From: Amanita rubescens
Taxonomy: Eukaryota > Basidiomycota > Agaricomycetes > Agaricales > Amanitaceae
Direction of reading: 5' to 3'
DNA length: 64,000 nt
Assembly (NCBI GenBank): GCA_015039365.1
Contig: WION01000278.1
Span: 1 to 64,000 of the forward strand
The translations under genes and the position numbers were made by a program. This document shows positions 21,031-32,600 of the stretch, one piece after another. The notes under the pieces were generated by a model that was given only the letters and a program-made list of their open reading frames with translations, ran no database searches and was not told the origin of the DNA. Within the stretch, counting starts at the first letter, position 1; each line of letters starts with the position of its first letter.

Positions 21031-22500
21031 ATGAATCAAAGCTCGACGTCGGACGAATCCAAGAAGGAAAAAGAGCCGGTCCCACCCATTCCATTACAAG
21101 AAGTGAAAGCCAACGTTACGCTCATAGACCGGACAGCGGCTAATCTAGAGCCACGCTTTATGCACCGGGTCCGCCGCTCTTTGACGTCTTGGAAAGGTAT
21201 TCACATATTCAAATTGCAGACAACCCAACGAAAGGTCTCTGTCATCATGGCTTCCAGAACCCACAATGGATGTGGACGCCGTCAGCTCCAAAGCCGCATT
21301 TACAAACTCGGTGCAAGGCTCACCGCCCGAGAGCGAAACGTATCTTCGTTTATTGATCATCTACCGCCTGTTGTCCTCTCGGACGTCCTACGGGAAGGCT
21401 CTTGAGCTTGCTTACATGAATGGAGAAAATCCAGGCGCTGAATCGTCGGACAATGGACCCGATCGCGACGAAAGTGTGGTATGCCGTTGAACGAGCGTTT
21501 GAACCTGGCGCTCGCTTGGCCGATGATCGTCCGTTAGTCCTCCCACTGCTATATTCCAGTGTGTATGGCTGACGGGGATTGACTTAGATTGTTTTTGTCA
21601 GCTCAGCGAACTGCTGCGCTGCGGCACGACGACGAGACTCAGGCATCGCTCCTTAATTACCTTTTGCGCAAGTATATACACTACAATTTGTATGACCAGG
21701 TGAACGACCTGGTATCGAAGACGACGTTCCCGACCTCTGCCGGCAATCCGCGACTTGAGCGATTTATTACTACATTAGACGGATCAAGGCCGTTCAGCTC
21801 AACTACAGCGATGCTCACTCCAACCTACAACAAGCTATCCGACGCGCACCTTCGCCAAAGGCTGCACCTGGCTTTTACCAGGCTGTCCATAAATTCTTTG
21901 TCGTTGTTGAACTACCTATGGGAGACATCCGGGAAAGAAATCTGTTTAGCATCCTGTGCTCGAGAAAGCTCTCGGCGCATACCTTTGAGATTGTGAAGGG
22001 TGGGCATACTCTTAACGCATATATATACACACACACACACAACTAATACTTCCCATTAGCCATTCGAAGTGGTTCGTTATCGCAAGCACGCAGCACAATT
22101 TGAGGCGGACAGGACCTACACCCTCATTGTAAGACTGCGCCAAAATGTCATAAAGACTGGTATTCGTTGCCTGTCCTTGTCATATCTCTTAGGGATATTT
22201 GCGTCAAGCTCCACCTTCGACTCAGAGGAGTACATCGTCGGGAAAGCCATTCGAGACGGAGTCATCGAGAGTCGGATTGTGCACGAAAAGGGATGGATGG
22301 AATGTGGAACACAGAAGAGTTAATTGACGAGATGTTTGGGAGGCGTATTGCTTTGTCTTGACTTGCACAATCAGACCCTCAAGGTATGCGTCGTTATCGT
22401 TTTGGAATTTAATATATATCTTGACTAGGTTATGCATTATGCTTTAAATGCGTATAGAAAAGAGCTTGCTGCAGCCGAGGGAGCGAAATGTCCCACCATC
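21031..22500 (+). pseudogene. RPN3: Frameshifted copy of 26S proteasome regulatory subunit Rpn3 (PSMD3)
   Basis: Rpn3 is an essential PCI-domain subunit of the proteasome lid. Pieces of it appear in order on this strand but in different frames. They include PLQEVKANVTLIDR with LEPRFMHRV, then ETYLRLLIIYRL, EKIQALNRRTMDPIATKVWYA (key residues RRTMDP, KVWYA), and LSAQRTAALRHDDETQASLL. Then come [59 protein letters not shown] (key residues AQFEADRTY), [23 protein letters not shown] and AYRKELAAAEGAK. I count at least four frame changes, not explained by introns (near 21420, 21760, 22100 and 22190-22240), plus small deletions. A working copy must exist elsewhere. Confidence 0.9.
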
Positions 22501-23865
22501 ACAAAGTCGACGCCACGTACAAGAGCTCCCTGCGTACGGTATTTCCTTGTTGTAACTCGGAATTCACGCTAACTTTGTCCTAGCAGAACTTCTGTTGAAC
22601 AACAACCAAATCTCATTGAGGCAGGTACGGGATAGCATTCCCCCCTCGTAACACGCAGCTGGGGCTGATATTCCATCACAAAGAACCGACCACCCTAATC
22701 ATCAGTAGGGCTCGGTACGGGATTCGCTCGTTATGATACGTATCTGGCGCTAATGCCCCGTTATAGATTTTGACGTAGTAGTCCAAGACGTCGGTAGGTT
22801 ACTAGGTACAGTACATTATTAATTATTTTTCCGCAACTGACACGCTTCCTTTCAACGTCAACAGGCGCGACCTGAAAGAGCCTCTTTCAACATTGTGCCG
22901 CGGTAAACGGAAGGCTCAGGGTCCGTTTGTTAGATTTTCCTCAATAATAAACCTTGCGATCTTTGTGTGCTGGTCGAGCCTACTTTTTCTCGGGAAAAAT
23001 CTGGGACAGATCGTTTAAATCCTTTTACACAGATCAATGATGACATAGTAGTAAGTAGTATGATCCAGTACGATAGATGAGTACGATGTGCAGCCAATCT
23101 GCGATGATCATGATCAGCGTCGTAGAAAGTTTCGAGACGGTGCCAAAGCATAAAAGTCTGACTGTTACTCTAAACTGTGAGACGTAAATAGCTTATGGCC
23201 CAGAGTACGGATGTTGGGTCTGCTGTCTTTTTCAATGCCTATCCAACAGGCATTAAAAATCAAAGCCTCAGGCCTGAATTGATTGTCATTCATATAATTA
23301 TGAAATTCACTCTTATCAAGTTATTGAAAAATGCTCTGGGGACTCGTGTCATACAAGGAGGCCTGAGTGGATGCGAGTAAGCGGATGCACTTTATGAATT
23401 GTTCCAGAATTATGTAATGTATATTCCTTTAGGATGAACATGCAGTCGAAAAATATAAGGCTGGAATTAAGGAAAAGCTCATTCGTGCGGGACTTGTCTG
23501 TGGGCAACCACGGACGTCACTCGTTCGAAATAAAATTTGCATGGATTCAACGCAACCAAATTCACGCGAGCATCGGCGTCTGGGATGATCGATGATCACT
23601 TCCTTGGAGTCGAAAGAGCAAATTGCTCCACCGTACCGCTACCCCAGTGGAGGAATACTGGGGCATGAACACCATATTCACCGCTATTCCAGGTACGTCG
23701 TTCCTGAAATGAGTGGGCTGAAGATGAATTCCCCATATAGATGTGACAAGTGCCTCCTTTGCGACGAGTATCGAGAGCAGTGCCAGTCACCCATACTCTG
23801 TTGCACCATCGGCATTGCAAACTAGTCCATATGGCATCTCGACCAGTGAGCTGCCGGTGCAAGAC
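22501..23865. other. Degraded DNA
   Basis: No intact gene. Isolated coding-like fragments around 23440-23580 and 23640-23800 could belong to the Plavaka-like remnant that follows, but I cannot assign them. Confidence 0.35.
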
Positions 23866-24343
23866 GACAGGGCTCTGGACGGAAAAATGACAAACCAGGC
23901 CAATTTGACTGCGCGCTCATAGTTGAGGATTGGGAGGAGTACGGGAGATACGGGGGAATACGAGGTAAGTAGGATTTCCTTGCCGTCTTGAAGGCATCGT
24001 CACTCACTGGTTTACCAGGATTACGCGTTGCACAAGTACGGGCAATCTTCAAGCTACCGGAACACATAAGCTCTACTAGTATTCCGCATCCGCTAGTTTA
24101 TATTGAATGGTTTACTCACTTTCGAAATCCCGACCCACTCACAGGCTTATATGTCGTGACACGATCGACGCGCAATCATCGGCATCATGGTGCGGTTGTT
24201 TCTGCAGATAGAATCGTGCGCACATGCTATCTCACAGCAAAATATACCGGTTCCATATCTGAGCAGGCCTGGACATCATGGACCGTCATAGATACTGCAA
24301 AGCAATTTTATTTCAACTCGTACATCAACGTCGACACATTTTC
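23866..24343 (+). pseudogene. C-terminal remnant of a Plavaka-like transposon protein, split by the outer copia element
   Basis: After an intron (donor near 23964, acceptor near 24020), the frame reads LRVAQVRAIFKLP, then PLVYIEWFTHFRNPDPLTGLY, RTCYLTAKYT and FYFNSYINVDTFS (key residues VEWF/IEWF, TG, FY-N). It resembles the C-terminal region of Plavaka/KDZ-type transposon proteins; the intact Plavaka protein at 58099-61424 has the same order (ALVEWF, TGMW, AHLIPVFG, FYVNQF). The reading is cut by the LTR at 24344 and resumes after the second LTR at 42743, ending at a TAA (42771-42773). The upstream part of the protein is missing or degraded. Confidence 0.65.
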
Positions 24344-24755
24344 TGACGAAGAAGACAGGTCTACGCGAGAGCGTGTCCACAGCATGAGCAGGTGCAATAG
24401 CTTACCTATTGCGATATGATCTTAGCACTACCCTTCGGCGTAGTAGTGATAGTAAGAGGAAGAGAATGGATTGTCCTATTCTACGATACAGGACAGGTTT
24501 ATATACTTAAGAGAGAACAAATATGTGTCTACATATGTGTAAGTGTATAGTATAGATGGGAAGATATGGCGTGCTAAGCATACCATAAGGTGCAATCATG
24601 AGTCTATCATGTTGTCACTATGATATCATAATGAAGTCATTATGATGTCATCTCTATGTCATACATACATAAAGGATGACGCGAGCGATATGAGTAACAT
24701 TGATTGTAGTCAATCAATAGTTAATCATTCTATAAATATAATTCTATATTTAACA
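24344..24755 (-). repeat. 3' LTR of outer copia element
   Basis: This is 412 bp and nearly identical to 42330-42737. It has an extra CATA in the CATACATACATAAAG stretch and T instead of C in AAGTGTAT. The element-sense ends are TGTT and GTCA. Confidence 0.93.
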
Positions 24756-24777
24756 CACCCCTTCGCTTAGATATCCT

Positions 24778-27700
24778 TTATTTAAAGTCTATGATGTTCT
24801 CATCATAGAAGGGATCTATATCCGATTCCTGTTGATCAATAAGACCATCAAGAAGTTCCATCAACTTCTTGTGTGATAGACGATCAATACCATCTAATTC
24901 AAGATTTTGCCAATCAAGAATTAATTTCGTCAAATCACGAATTTCCTCAGACTCTAATTTATCTGGTCTTTTGATTAATGCATTTGTAGAAGTCGGATAT
25001 TCTTCTAAGGAAAGTCCCAATCGTTCTCTAAAGAATTTGACCTTTTCAAAGGATAAATTCTTAGTCATGAGATCCGCATTCTGCTCGTTGGTTGGTATGT
25101 ATTCAAGGACTACTTTTTTAGTCTCGATCAACTCGCGAACGAAATGATAACGAATATCAATATGTTTAGAACGATGTTCTTGTGCAGGATTTTGTGCCCA
25201 AAATATAGCGCCTTGGTTATCTACGCTAAGTAAGATGCTTTTAATGGGTGCACCTATTTCGTAAAATAGATTTTCAACCCATGCAATCTGTCTTGCAGCA
25301 TCTGATAAAGATATGTATTCTGCTTCAGTCGAAGACAGAGCTACAGTCTTTTGTTTTCTACTCGTCCAAGCTACCGCACCACCAGCTAACATTAAGACAT
25401 AACCGTTTATAGATCGTCGTGTATTACGATCAGCGGCCCAGTCAGCGTCAGCGTAGGCTCTAAATTTATTATTGCCTTTGGCGCTATAAACAATTTTTAC
25501 GTTTAAGGTATGAGCAATGTATTTGACTATATACAAAGCCTTTTGAATGTGTTCTTGGGACGGATTTGATGAAAATTGGGACATCAAAATTACTGCATAA
25601 ATTATATCAGGCCTAGTTCCTAAGGCGAGATATAGAAGGGATCCTATTATCTGTTGATAATACGAACGTTCCTGTGGTGTGCATTCTCCTTCATTCTTTA
25701 TAGGAGCATACCCAGCAGGTAACGGTGTGCGTACAGACTTGCAATCTTCAAGTCCAAATCGCTTGACAACCTTCAAGGCATAAGGACCTTGATCTATGAC
25801 TAAGAATCCTAAATCACGGTTGTAATTGACTTGGATTCGTAAATACTCTTTGATCTTTCCAAGATCACGACATTCCCACATCTCCATAAATTTCTTTTTA
25901 ATGGATACGATGGTGGAATCGTCATTTCCCATAAAGAGTATATCGTCGACATACAATATGCATATCGTGATAGTTTTCTTGCCTTTACGAACGTAAACGC
26001 CAGAATCAGACAAGCATCGCTCGAAATGCAACGATTTCAACGATTTATCAGCTTGTTTATTCCAGGCATATGATGCCTGTTTCAATCCATATATGGCTTT
26101 CCTCAGCCTATATACTTTAGATTCTTGTCCTTTTACAACGAAACCTTCTGGCTGGGCCATGTAAATATCTTCATCAAGATCGCCATATAAGAAGGCAGTT
26201 TTTACATCTAGGGCTTGTATATCCCAGTTTTCAAGCACTGATGTGGCCAGAAGTATTCGGATTGTTTCATATCTCGCTACAGGCGAGAATGTTTCGTCGT
26301 AATCTAATCCGGGACGTTGACTAAAACCTTTAGCTATGACGCGAGCCTTTTTGCGTCCATCGGTTTTTAAGTCGAAAACCCAACGACATCTGATTAGGTT
26401 TCGTCCTTTTGGAAGATCAACTAACTCCCAAATATCTCTAGATTGAAGAGATTTAAATTCGTCATCCATTGCAATCTTCCATTGTTTATACAATTGAGGA
26501 TTACTGGAGCGCATTTTAGATATATCTCTATAGTCATATGGAATATTATCAACAAGGGGAACAGCCGCTTTTAGAAGGAAATGAAGGAATTCATTTCCAG
26601 ATTCATTAATCATTCGAGTTAAATGATCATGTTCCGCAGATTTTAATTCAGACTTTAAAGTGAAGATTTCTTTAAGTAGAGAGGCAGATTCATTCATTCT
26701 ATCAGGGTTCCTGTCTGCTGACGGTGGATCCTGAGTCGAAGAACTCGGAGTTTTATCTTTTAACTGCTCTCGTAAAGCATCTCACTTTTGTTGAATTTCC
26801 GCTTCTATCTGTGCAGGAGTTTTATCTCCATATGCATTGTCTCTTTGTACCCTTGGAACTGGAAAACGACCAGAACGGCGAGGACCTATTTGTACAGAAG
26901 GTGGACCAGGATCAGATATGATCGGTGGAGGAGGTCTAGGTCTCTGAGCAAATTCTCTAAAACGATCTCTTTGACGTTGTTCAAATTGATCAAATTCTCG
27001 ATCCGTCATAAATGGGTTTTCTATTTCATCTCGATCTCTTTGATTCAAAGAGAAGGGATTATCTTCATCCATAGGACTATGAGGCGAAGGTGACCTAGAT
27101 ACATATGGTATCGGTGTTATAGGTCTAGAAGGAACAGGAGTCTCCTCTTTTATTTGTGGTGAGGGAGTTCGTCTAAAGGGTTCAGGAGTTTTACGTTTCT
27201 TAAACATATCACTCATTTGACGTTTGAATTGATCTCGTAAACGAGACTGTTTATCAATTCCTTGACCCTTTTTCCAATCATCGCGTTGTCTACGATAATT
27301 GTCACGTCTTTCTTGTTCTATTTCTTCCCTTTGCCTTCGGATATTATCATCCAAAAAATCTCTTCGACGATCGGCAAATTCATCACCGTCATCATCATCG
27401 TTTGAATCATCAGAAGGGTCTGACTGCTGTCGATCAGGAGATGCACCCCTTCGATCCAAACTTGGTGAGCGTCTACGGCTCGGAGAACGTCTACAGTTCT
27501 CTGGGAGTAAGTTATCTAAATCCAAATTTTGTGGAGGGCGGTTAGGTTCCTCTTGAGGAATCGCCTCCCAGATCGGACCAAGATCTTCAGTAATTATTTC
27601 TGCAGTCTTTCCTTTGCGCGGAAACCTGTTTTCAAAGAATGTAGCCTGGGAGGATATGACCAGTGTGTTTGTCGACGTCATGAACCTATAGCCTTTGGTT

Positions 27701-28661
27701 CCTGATTCATATCCTACAAAAGTGCATAAAACGGATTTCTCGGACAGCTTATCCGGTCTCCGTTGATCAGGGATAAATACCCAGGCTTCACATCCAAATA
27801 CTCGAAAGTATGATACGTCTGGTTTTTTATTAAGAAGATTTTCCAGAGGGGTCTTCCATTTAGTCCGCTTTAGGGGAGTGCGGTTGTACACATGCACAGC
27901 CGTTCTGAATGAGAACTCCCACCAAGATTTCGGACATCCTGCGTCTAATCGCATAGCTTCAGCTTTGTCAGACAAGGTCTGATTCATGCGTTCAACGTGA
28001 CCATTTTGTTGTGGGGTGTAAGGAGCTGTCTGTTGATGTTTAATTCCTTTGGTTTTAAGGAATTCTTCAAAGGCTTTATTTACAAATTCCCCCCCTCAAT
28101 CAGAACGGAGGTGAGAAATAGGTTGTTTAGGATCTACAAACTCATTATACCATCTGGTAAAATATTGTAGAGTTTGATCTTTGGTTTTTAATAAACCAAT
28201 CCATGTATACGAGGTGAAATCGTCAACGATAACACCAATATATTTGTATTTGTGGTAAGATATGGCCGGTACGGTCATAAGATCCATATGGAGTAACTCA
28301 AAGGGACGAGTAGCTCTCTTTGAAGACAGTTTATAAGGTTTTGCCTTCATTTTGCCTTTTAGACAACCTTCACAACGTAGTTTTCCTTCTGGAAGTGTAA
28401 CTTCTTTCCATCCATTGACATTTAACGGTATCTTCGAAAAGACTTCGTTAGATGGATGACCAAAACGTTTATGCCAGGTCTCATAGTCTAATAATTTTTC
28501 TATAGACTCTGCGTTTGGTTTCTTTGTCGGTCTTCCAAGAATCAATTTAGAATTCCTGTTGGCTAAGCCAGGACCGGAAACCAGTGTAGGATTCATTATA
28601 ATAATCCTACCTCGAGCGTAAACTAATGTATCATCGGGCATAAGATAATGTCCTTCGATAC
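24778..28661 (-). pseudogene. Outer copia gag-pol, 3' part (integrase, RT, RNase H) with two nonsense codons
   Basis: One frame continues from 28661 to the stop at 24778, broken only by TGA at 28096-28098 and TGA at 26782-26784. It carries the integrase zinc region (WHKRFGHPS, CEGCLKGKMK), the integrase core up to LRSD*GGEF (the family has Arg, so CGA has become TGA), and the RT with DVKTAFLYGDLDED and ILYVDDILFMG. The RNase H part has YADADWAADR and LSSTEAEY. A C-terminal extension of about 100 residues follows RNase H. The protein can no longer be made whole, also because of the 10-kb insertion upstream. Confidence 0.9.
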
Positions 28662-28665
28662 ACGT

Positions 28666-29209
28666 TGATACGCAGCGAGCGCACTCAACCACAAACCAAA
28701 CCCAACAAACACCTGAAGTGCAGTGGCACCCTCTTAGTGCAGGGAACCGAAGGTAAAAGAAGGGATCGAAGAGGATTGAACGACGGTCGAAGTTCGCTTT
28801 TGTTTTGCGAGTCCAGGAGACTTCTCAGACGCCTCGTAAAGTAGTATTTGATCGAATAAGCAGTAGAGGATGAGTGTGGCAAGGAGGGGAACCTAAGATA
28901 ATCGAAATCGCAGCTAAATGAAGAAACTCGAACTTCTAGAACGCAGTGAATCGCAGAAAAGACTAAAAACCGCAGTAAGACGCAATCGCAGGACTCAAAG
29001 GACGCAACTCTGGACGCAGTGAACTCGATACTAGCTTCAAATTTCGACTCTGAGGGAAAAGGGGGAAATGGAAAATCTATTTCTCTGTCTATCTAAGACA
29101 GAATATATATGTTAGTTATTTTTAGTTAGGCTAAAGTAAAAGGGAACGGAATAGGTAGCTAAGTAAGCATCGTGCCGACGAGCACGCGCCGATATTCTAT
29201 ATAGGGAAG
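28666..29209 (-). other. Left arm of element X
   Basis: This is 544 bp of non-coding sequence on the far side of the inner element, with a repeated 'acgcag/tcgcag' motif around 28940-29020. It ends with the GGAAG target duplicate (29205-29209). Confidence 0.6.
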
Positions 29210-29613
29210 TGACGAAAGGGAAACGCCCAGTAGCGCAGCGTTGAGGAGTTAAAGCGATAGCTTACCCGATGTGTATAGTAGCTGACCACTCAGCTGAGAA
29301 GATGGTGGTACGAGGTTAAGAGAGCTTGTTCCTATTCTACGGTACATGGCAGGTTTATATACTGTCTGTGTCCTAATAGGTAACAACATAGGTAAATATA
29401 TGTAACTACATATGTCATACTCATATATGGAAATATGGAGCTGCGCTGATGTCATGCGCAGCTATGGTGTCATATGGCGCCATCCGCAGTAAGGATGACG
29501 CAAGCGTACTAGAACCTTCTACAAGGTTCTATCTATATATATCCTAATCTGCTTAGTAAGCAGATAAGATAAGATCTCCTTGTTATCTTAGATTAGATAA
29601 GATAACTTCGTCA
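29210..29613 (-). repeat. 3' LTR of inner copia element
   Basis: 404 bp; matches 37129-37532 except one T/C difference near 29241. Palindromic AT-rich parts lie near the inner side. Confidence 0.95.
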
Positions 29614-29624
29614 CACCCCCTCGC
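29614..29624 (-). promoter_or_regulatory. Polypurine tract of inner copia element
   Basis: Element-sense GCGAGGGGGTG directly abuts the 3' LTR, the place where plus-strand DNA synthesis is primed. The outer element has the similar GCGAAGGGGTG at 24756-24766. Confidence 0.8.
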
Positions 29625-29628
29625 TAAG

Positions 29629-32600
29629 TCATCCTAGAATATTTATCCGCCATTTCTTCTTAATGAATTCTACTAGGAATTTGTTTTCATCCATTAATGT
29701 TTCTAAAAGATTCCACGAGTCCAACATATTAATGTCTTCTCGTTTGAAGGATCTTTTGATCTTTGCCTGCCTTATAGGTTCGTATATCTTCATAATACGA
29801 TCTCTAACTGGTTTTGGCAGAAGATCTTCTTTTCTATTCATGAACGTATCCTTTGGTATCTTCGGATCAAGCATATCACGAATGAAATTTTGTCGCTTGT
29901 TCGTATACATGAATGTTGCTTCAACTCCATTTAACCCTTCGGCTGAAAGGTGTATCCAGTGACTTGCACTATGCATTTTGATAGTGGGATATGGAGTAAC
30001 ATTAACGGTGATTCCTAATTCATTTATAAAGAACTGAATTTTCTCTCTATTCAGGTTCTTAGTCATTAAGTCCGCTATTTGTTGATTGGTCGGAACGTAA
30101 TAAAGATTGATCTCTTTTTGTTCAACACGTTCCCTAATATAATGATAGCGAATAGAAATGTGTTTTGACTTGTGCTGTTGTGCAGGGTTCGATGCCAGAA
30201 ATATCGCACCCTGATTGTCGCAAAGAAGGTCAATGCCGCCCAAGGGGAAACCTAATTCTTGGTATAGGTTTAGCACCCACATAATTTGACGTGAGGCATC
30301 GGACATTGCCATATATTCAGCTTCCGTTGATGACAACGCAACTGTTTTCTGTTTTCGAGAAACCCAACAAACTGCACCCCCTGCCAAAGTTAAGGCATAG
30401 CCTGTAACCGAGACTCTAGTCTCTCTGTCAGATGCCCAATCAGCGTCTGCATAGGCAACGAAGCCTTTCCCATTTCTGGAATAGGTAATTCGTGTGTCAA
30501 GGGTGTGCGCTATATATTTTACTATATAAAGCGCCCTTTGGATGTGATCGTAAGATGGATTAACAGAAAATTGCGACATTAAAATAACAGCGTAAGCAAT
30601 ATCAGGCCTAGTTCCTAAGGCTAGATATAATAATGATCCGATTATTTGTTGATAATAGGATCTATCCTCGGAGGATGCTTCAGAGGTGTTTTTAGCAGGT
30701 ACATATCCTGCAGGTAAAGGAGTTGACACCGGCTTGCAATTTAACAAGCCAAAGCGTTCAACGACTGTCTTTGCATAGGCAGCTTGATCTATTACAAGCG
30801 TACCAATCGCTCGGTCGTAATTGATTCTGATGCCCAAGTATTCTTTAACTTTTCCTAGGTCACGACATTCCCACATTTTCATAAACTCCTTTTTGATATA
30901 TGAAATTGTTTCGGTTCTGTCTCCTATGAAAAGTATATCGTCCACATATATTACACATATGGTAATATCTTTATCTGTGGTTCTGACATATATGCCAGAG
31001 TCGGCTAGGCATCGTTTAAATCCTAGGGACTTCAAGGATTTGTCTGCTTGTTTATTCCAAGCGTACGATGCTTGTTTTAAGCCATAAATAGCTTTCTTAA
31101 GTTTATAAACTTTAGATTCTTGTCCTTTAATGATGAAACCTTCTGGTTGTTGCATATATATTTCCTCGTCTAAGTCGCCATAGAGGAAAGCAGTTTTAAC
31201 GTCAAGTGCTTCAATATCCCAATTTTCTAAAGCACTTGTTGCCAGAAGAAGTCTAATAGTTTCATATCTCGCTACTGGCGAGAATGTTTCATCATAATCC
31301 AATCCCGGGCGTTGGCTAAAGCCTTTGGCGACAAGTCGTGCCTTTTTACGGCCATCCGACTTAATATCATAAACCCAACGACACTTTATTGGGTTACGCC
31401 CTTTTGGTAATTCCATTAATTCCCATATATCTCTATTTTGTAGAGATTTGAACTCGTCTTCCATTGCAGTTCGCCACTGCTTATATAGATCAATATTTTC
31501 ACCTTTGATCTTATATATATCCCTATATTGATACGTTCGAATTTCTTCTCTTGGTATCATGTTTGTGAGTAAGAAATGTATGAAGTCATTTCCGCACTCT
31601 TTGATCATCCTAGCCATTGTTGCTTTGGGATCTATGTCCATAGATCTTGAAGGTGGTGTTTTAGCAGTTGGATTGAAGCGTGTAGCCGCATCCTTATTCG
31701 GGATACGACCACCAAAGTCATTCTCGTAATTGTCAATCTGATATTTAATCAGATCTCTTTGTCTGAGAATTTCTTTTTCTATTTCAACTGCTTTCTTTTC
31801 ACCATACGCATTATCTTTACGTATAATTGGCTTGGGAACGCGATTAGATCTTCGGGGAACTACTGCCGGTGGGGGTACCACTGGAGTGAGTTCATTTAGC
31901 CTCTGTTTACTACGAGGTCTATGAGATCTATCTAAAGATTTGGATCTTTCTCTACGTTTTCCCATGGCTTTGGATGATGGTTTAATCGTTTCAGGGATAT
32001 AATCTGCTGGATTTATAGGCTTTTGAACGGTTGATCGTTTGCCAAATTCCTCTCTAACTTTATTGAAAGTTAGATCTGGCATCGGAATTTGTTCATCAAT
32101 CTCCTTTTTGAATTCAGAGATTGGTTTACGATCTTTGCTAGTTCGTTCAAGATTCCTATCTGGTGCGAATCTTTCTGCAAGTCTTTTTCTAATATCTAAG
32201 ACTTGTTCTCTAGTATTCGTACGTGGTGGACTTCTTTCAGGGATGAATTTTTTAAGAATTTCATCCGCATTGCGTCTACGAATTTCTATATTCGTGTGCC
32301 TGTCACGAAGTCCACTGTTTTGTTCCAGCAGGCGAGTTCTTTCTCCTGCTTCAAGGTCCTCTAGTTCATCGTCAATGTTCCTCATGGTTTCTTGGAATCT
32401 CCTTCTAAGATCATCCATGGTGGAACCTTTTCTGATATCAGGACTATCCGGTTTATCAGCTTCGTCCGGTGTTGGACTACGAGATTTTAATCCCCAAGAC
32501 GGAGTTTTAAGGCCATCTGATAGGGGTGATAAAGATTCTCGTTTTACTGATGCCGGCTTATCGCCCGAGTGACCGGAGCTGGAGCTTGAGTCGCTTTCAG

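Noticed and set aside
20655..21143. 162-codon plus-strand frame before RPN3
   Set aside because: It overlaps the RPN3 start in another frame and has low-complexity composition.
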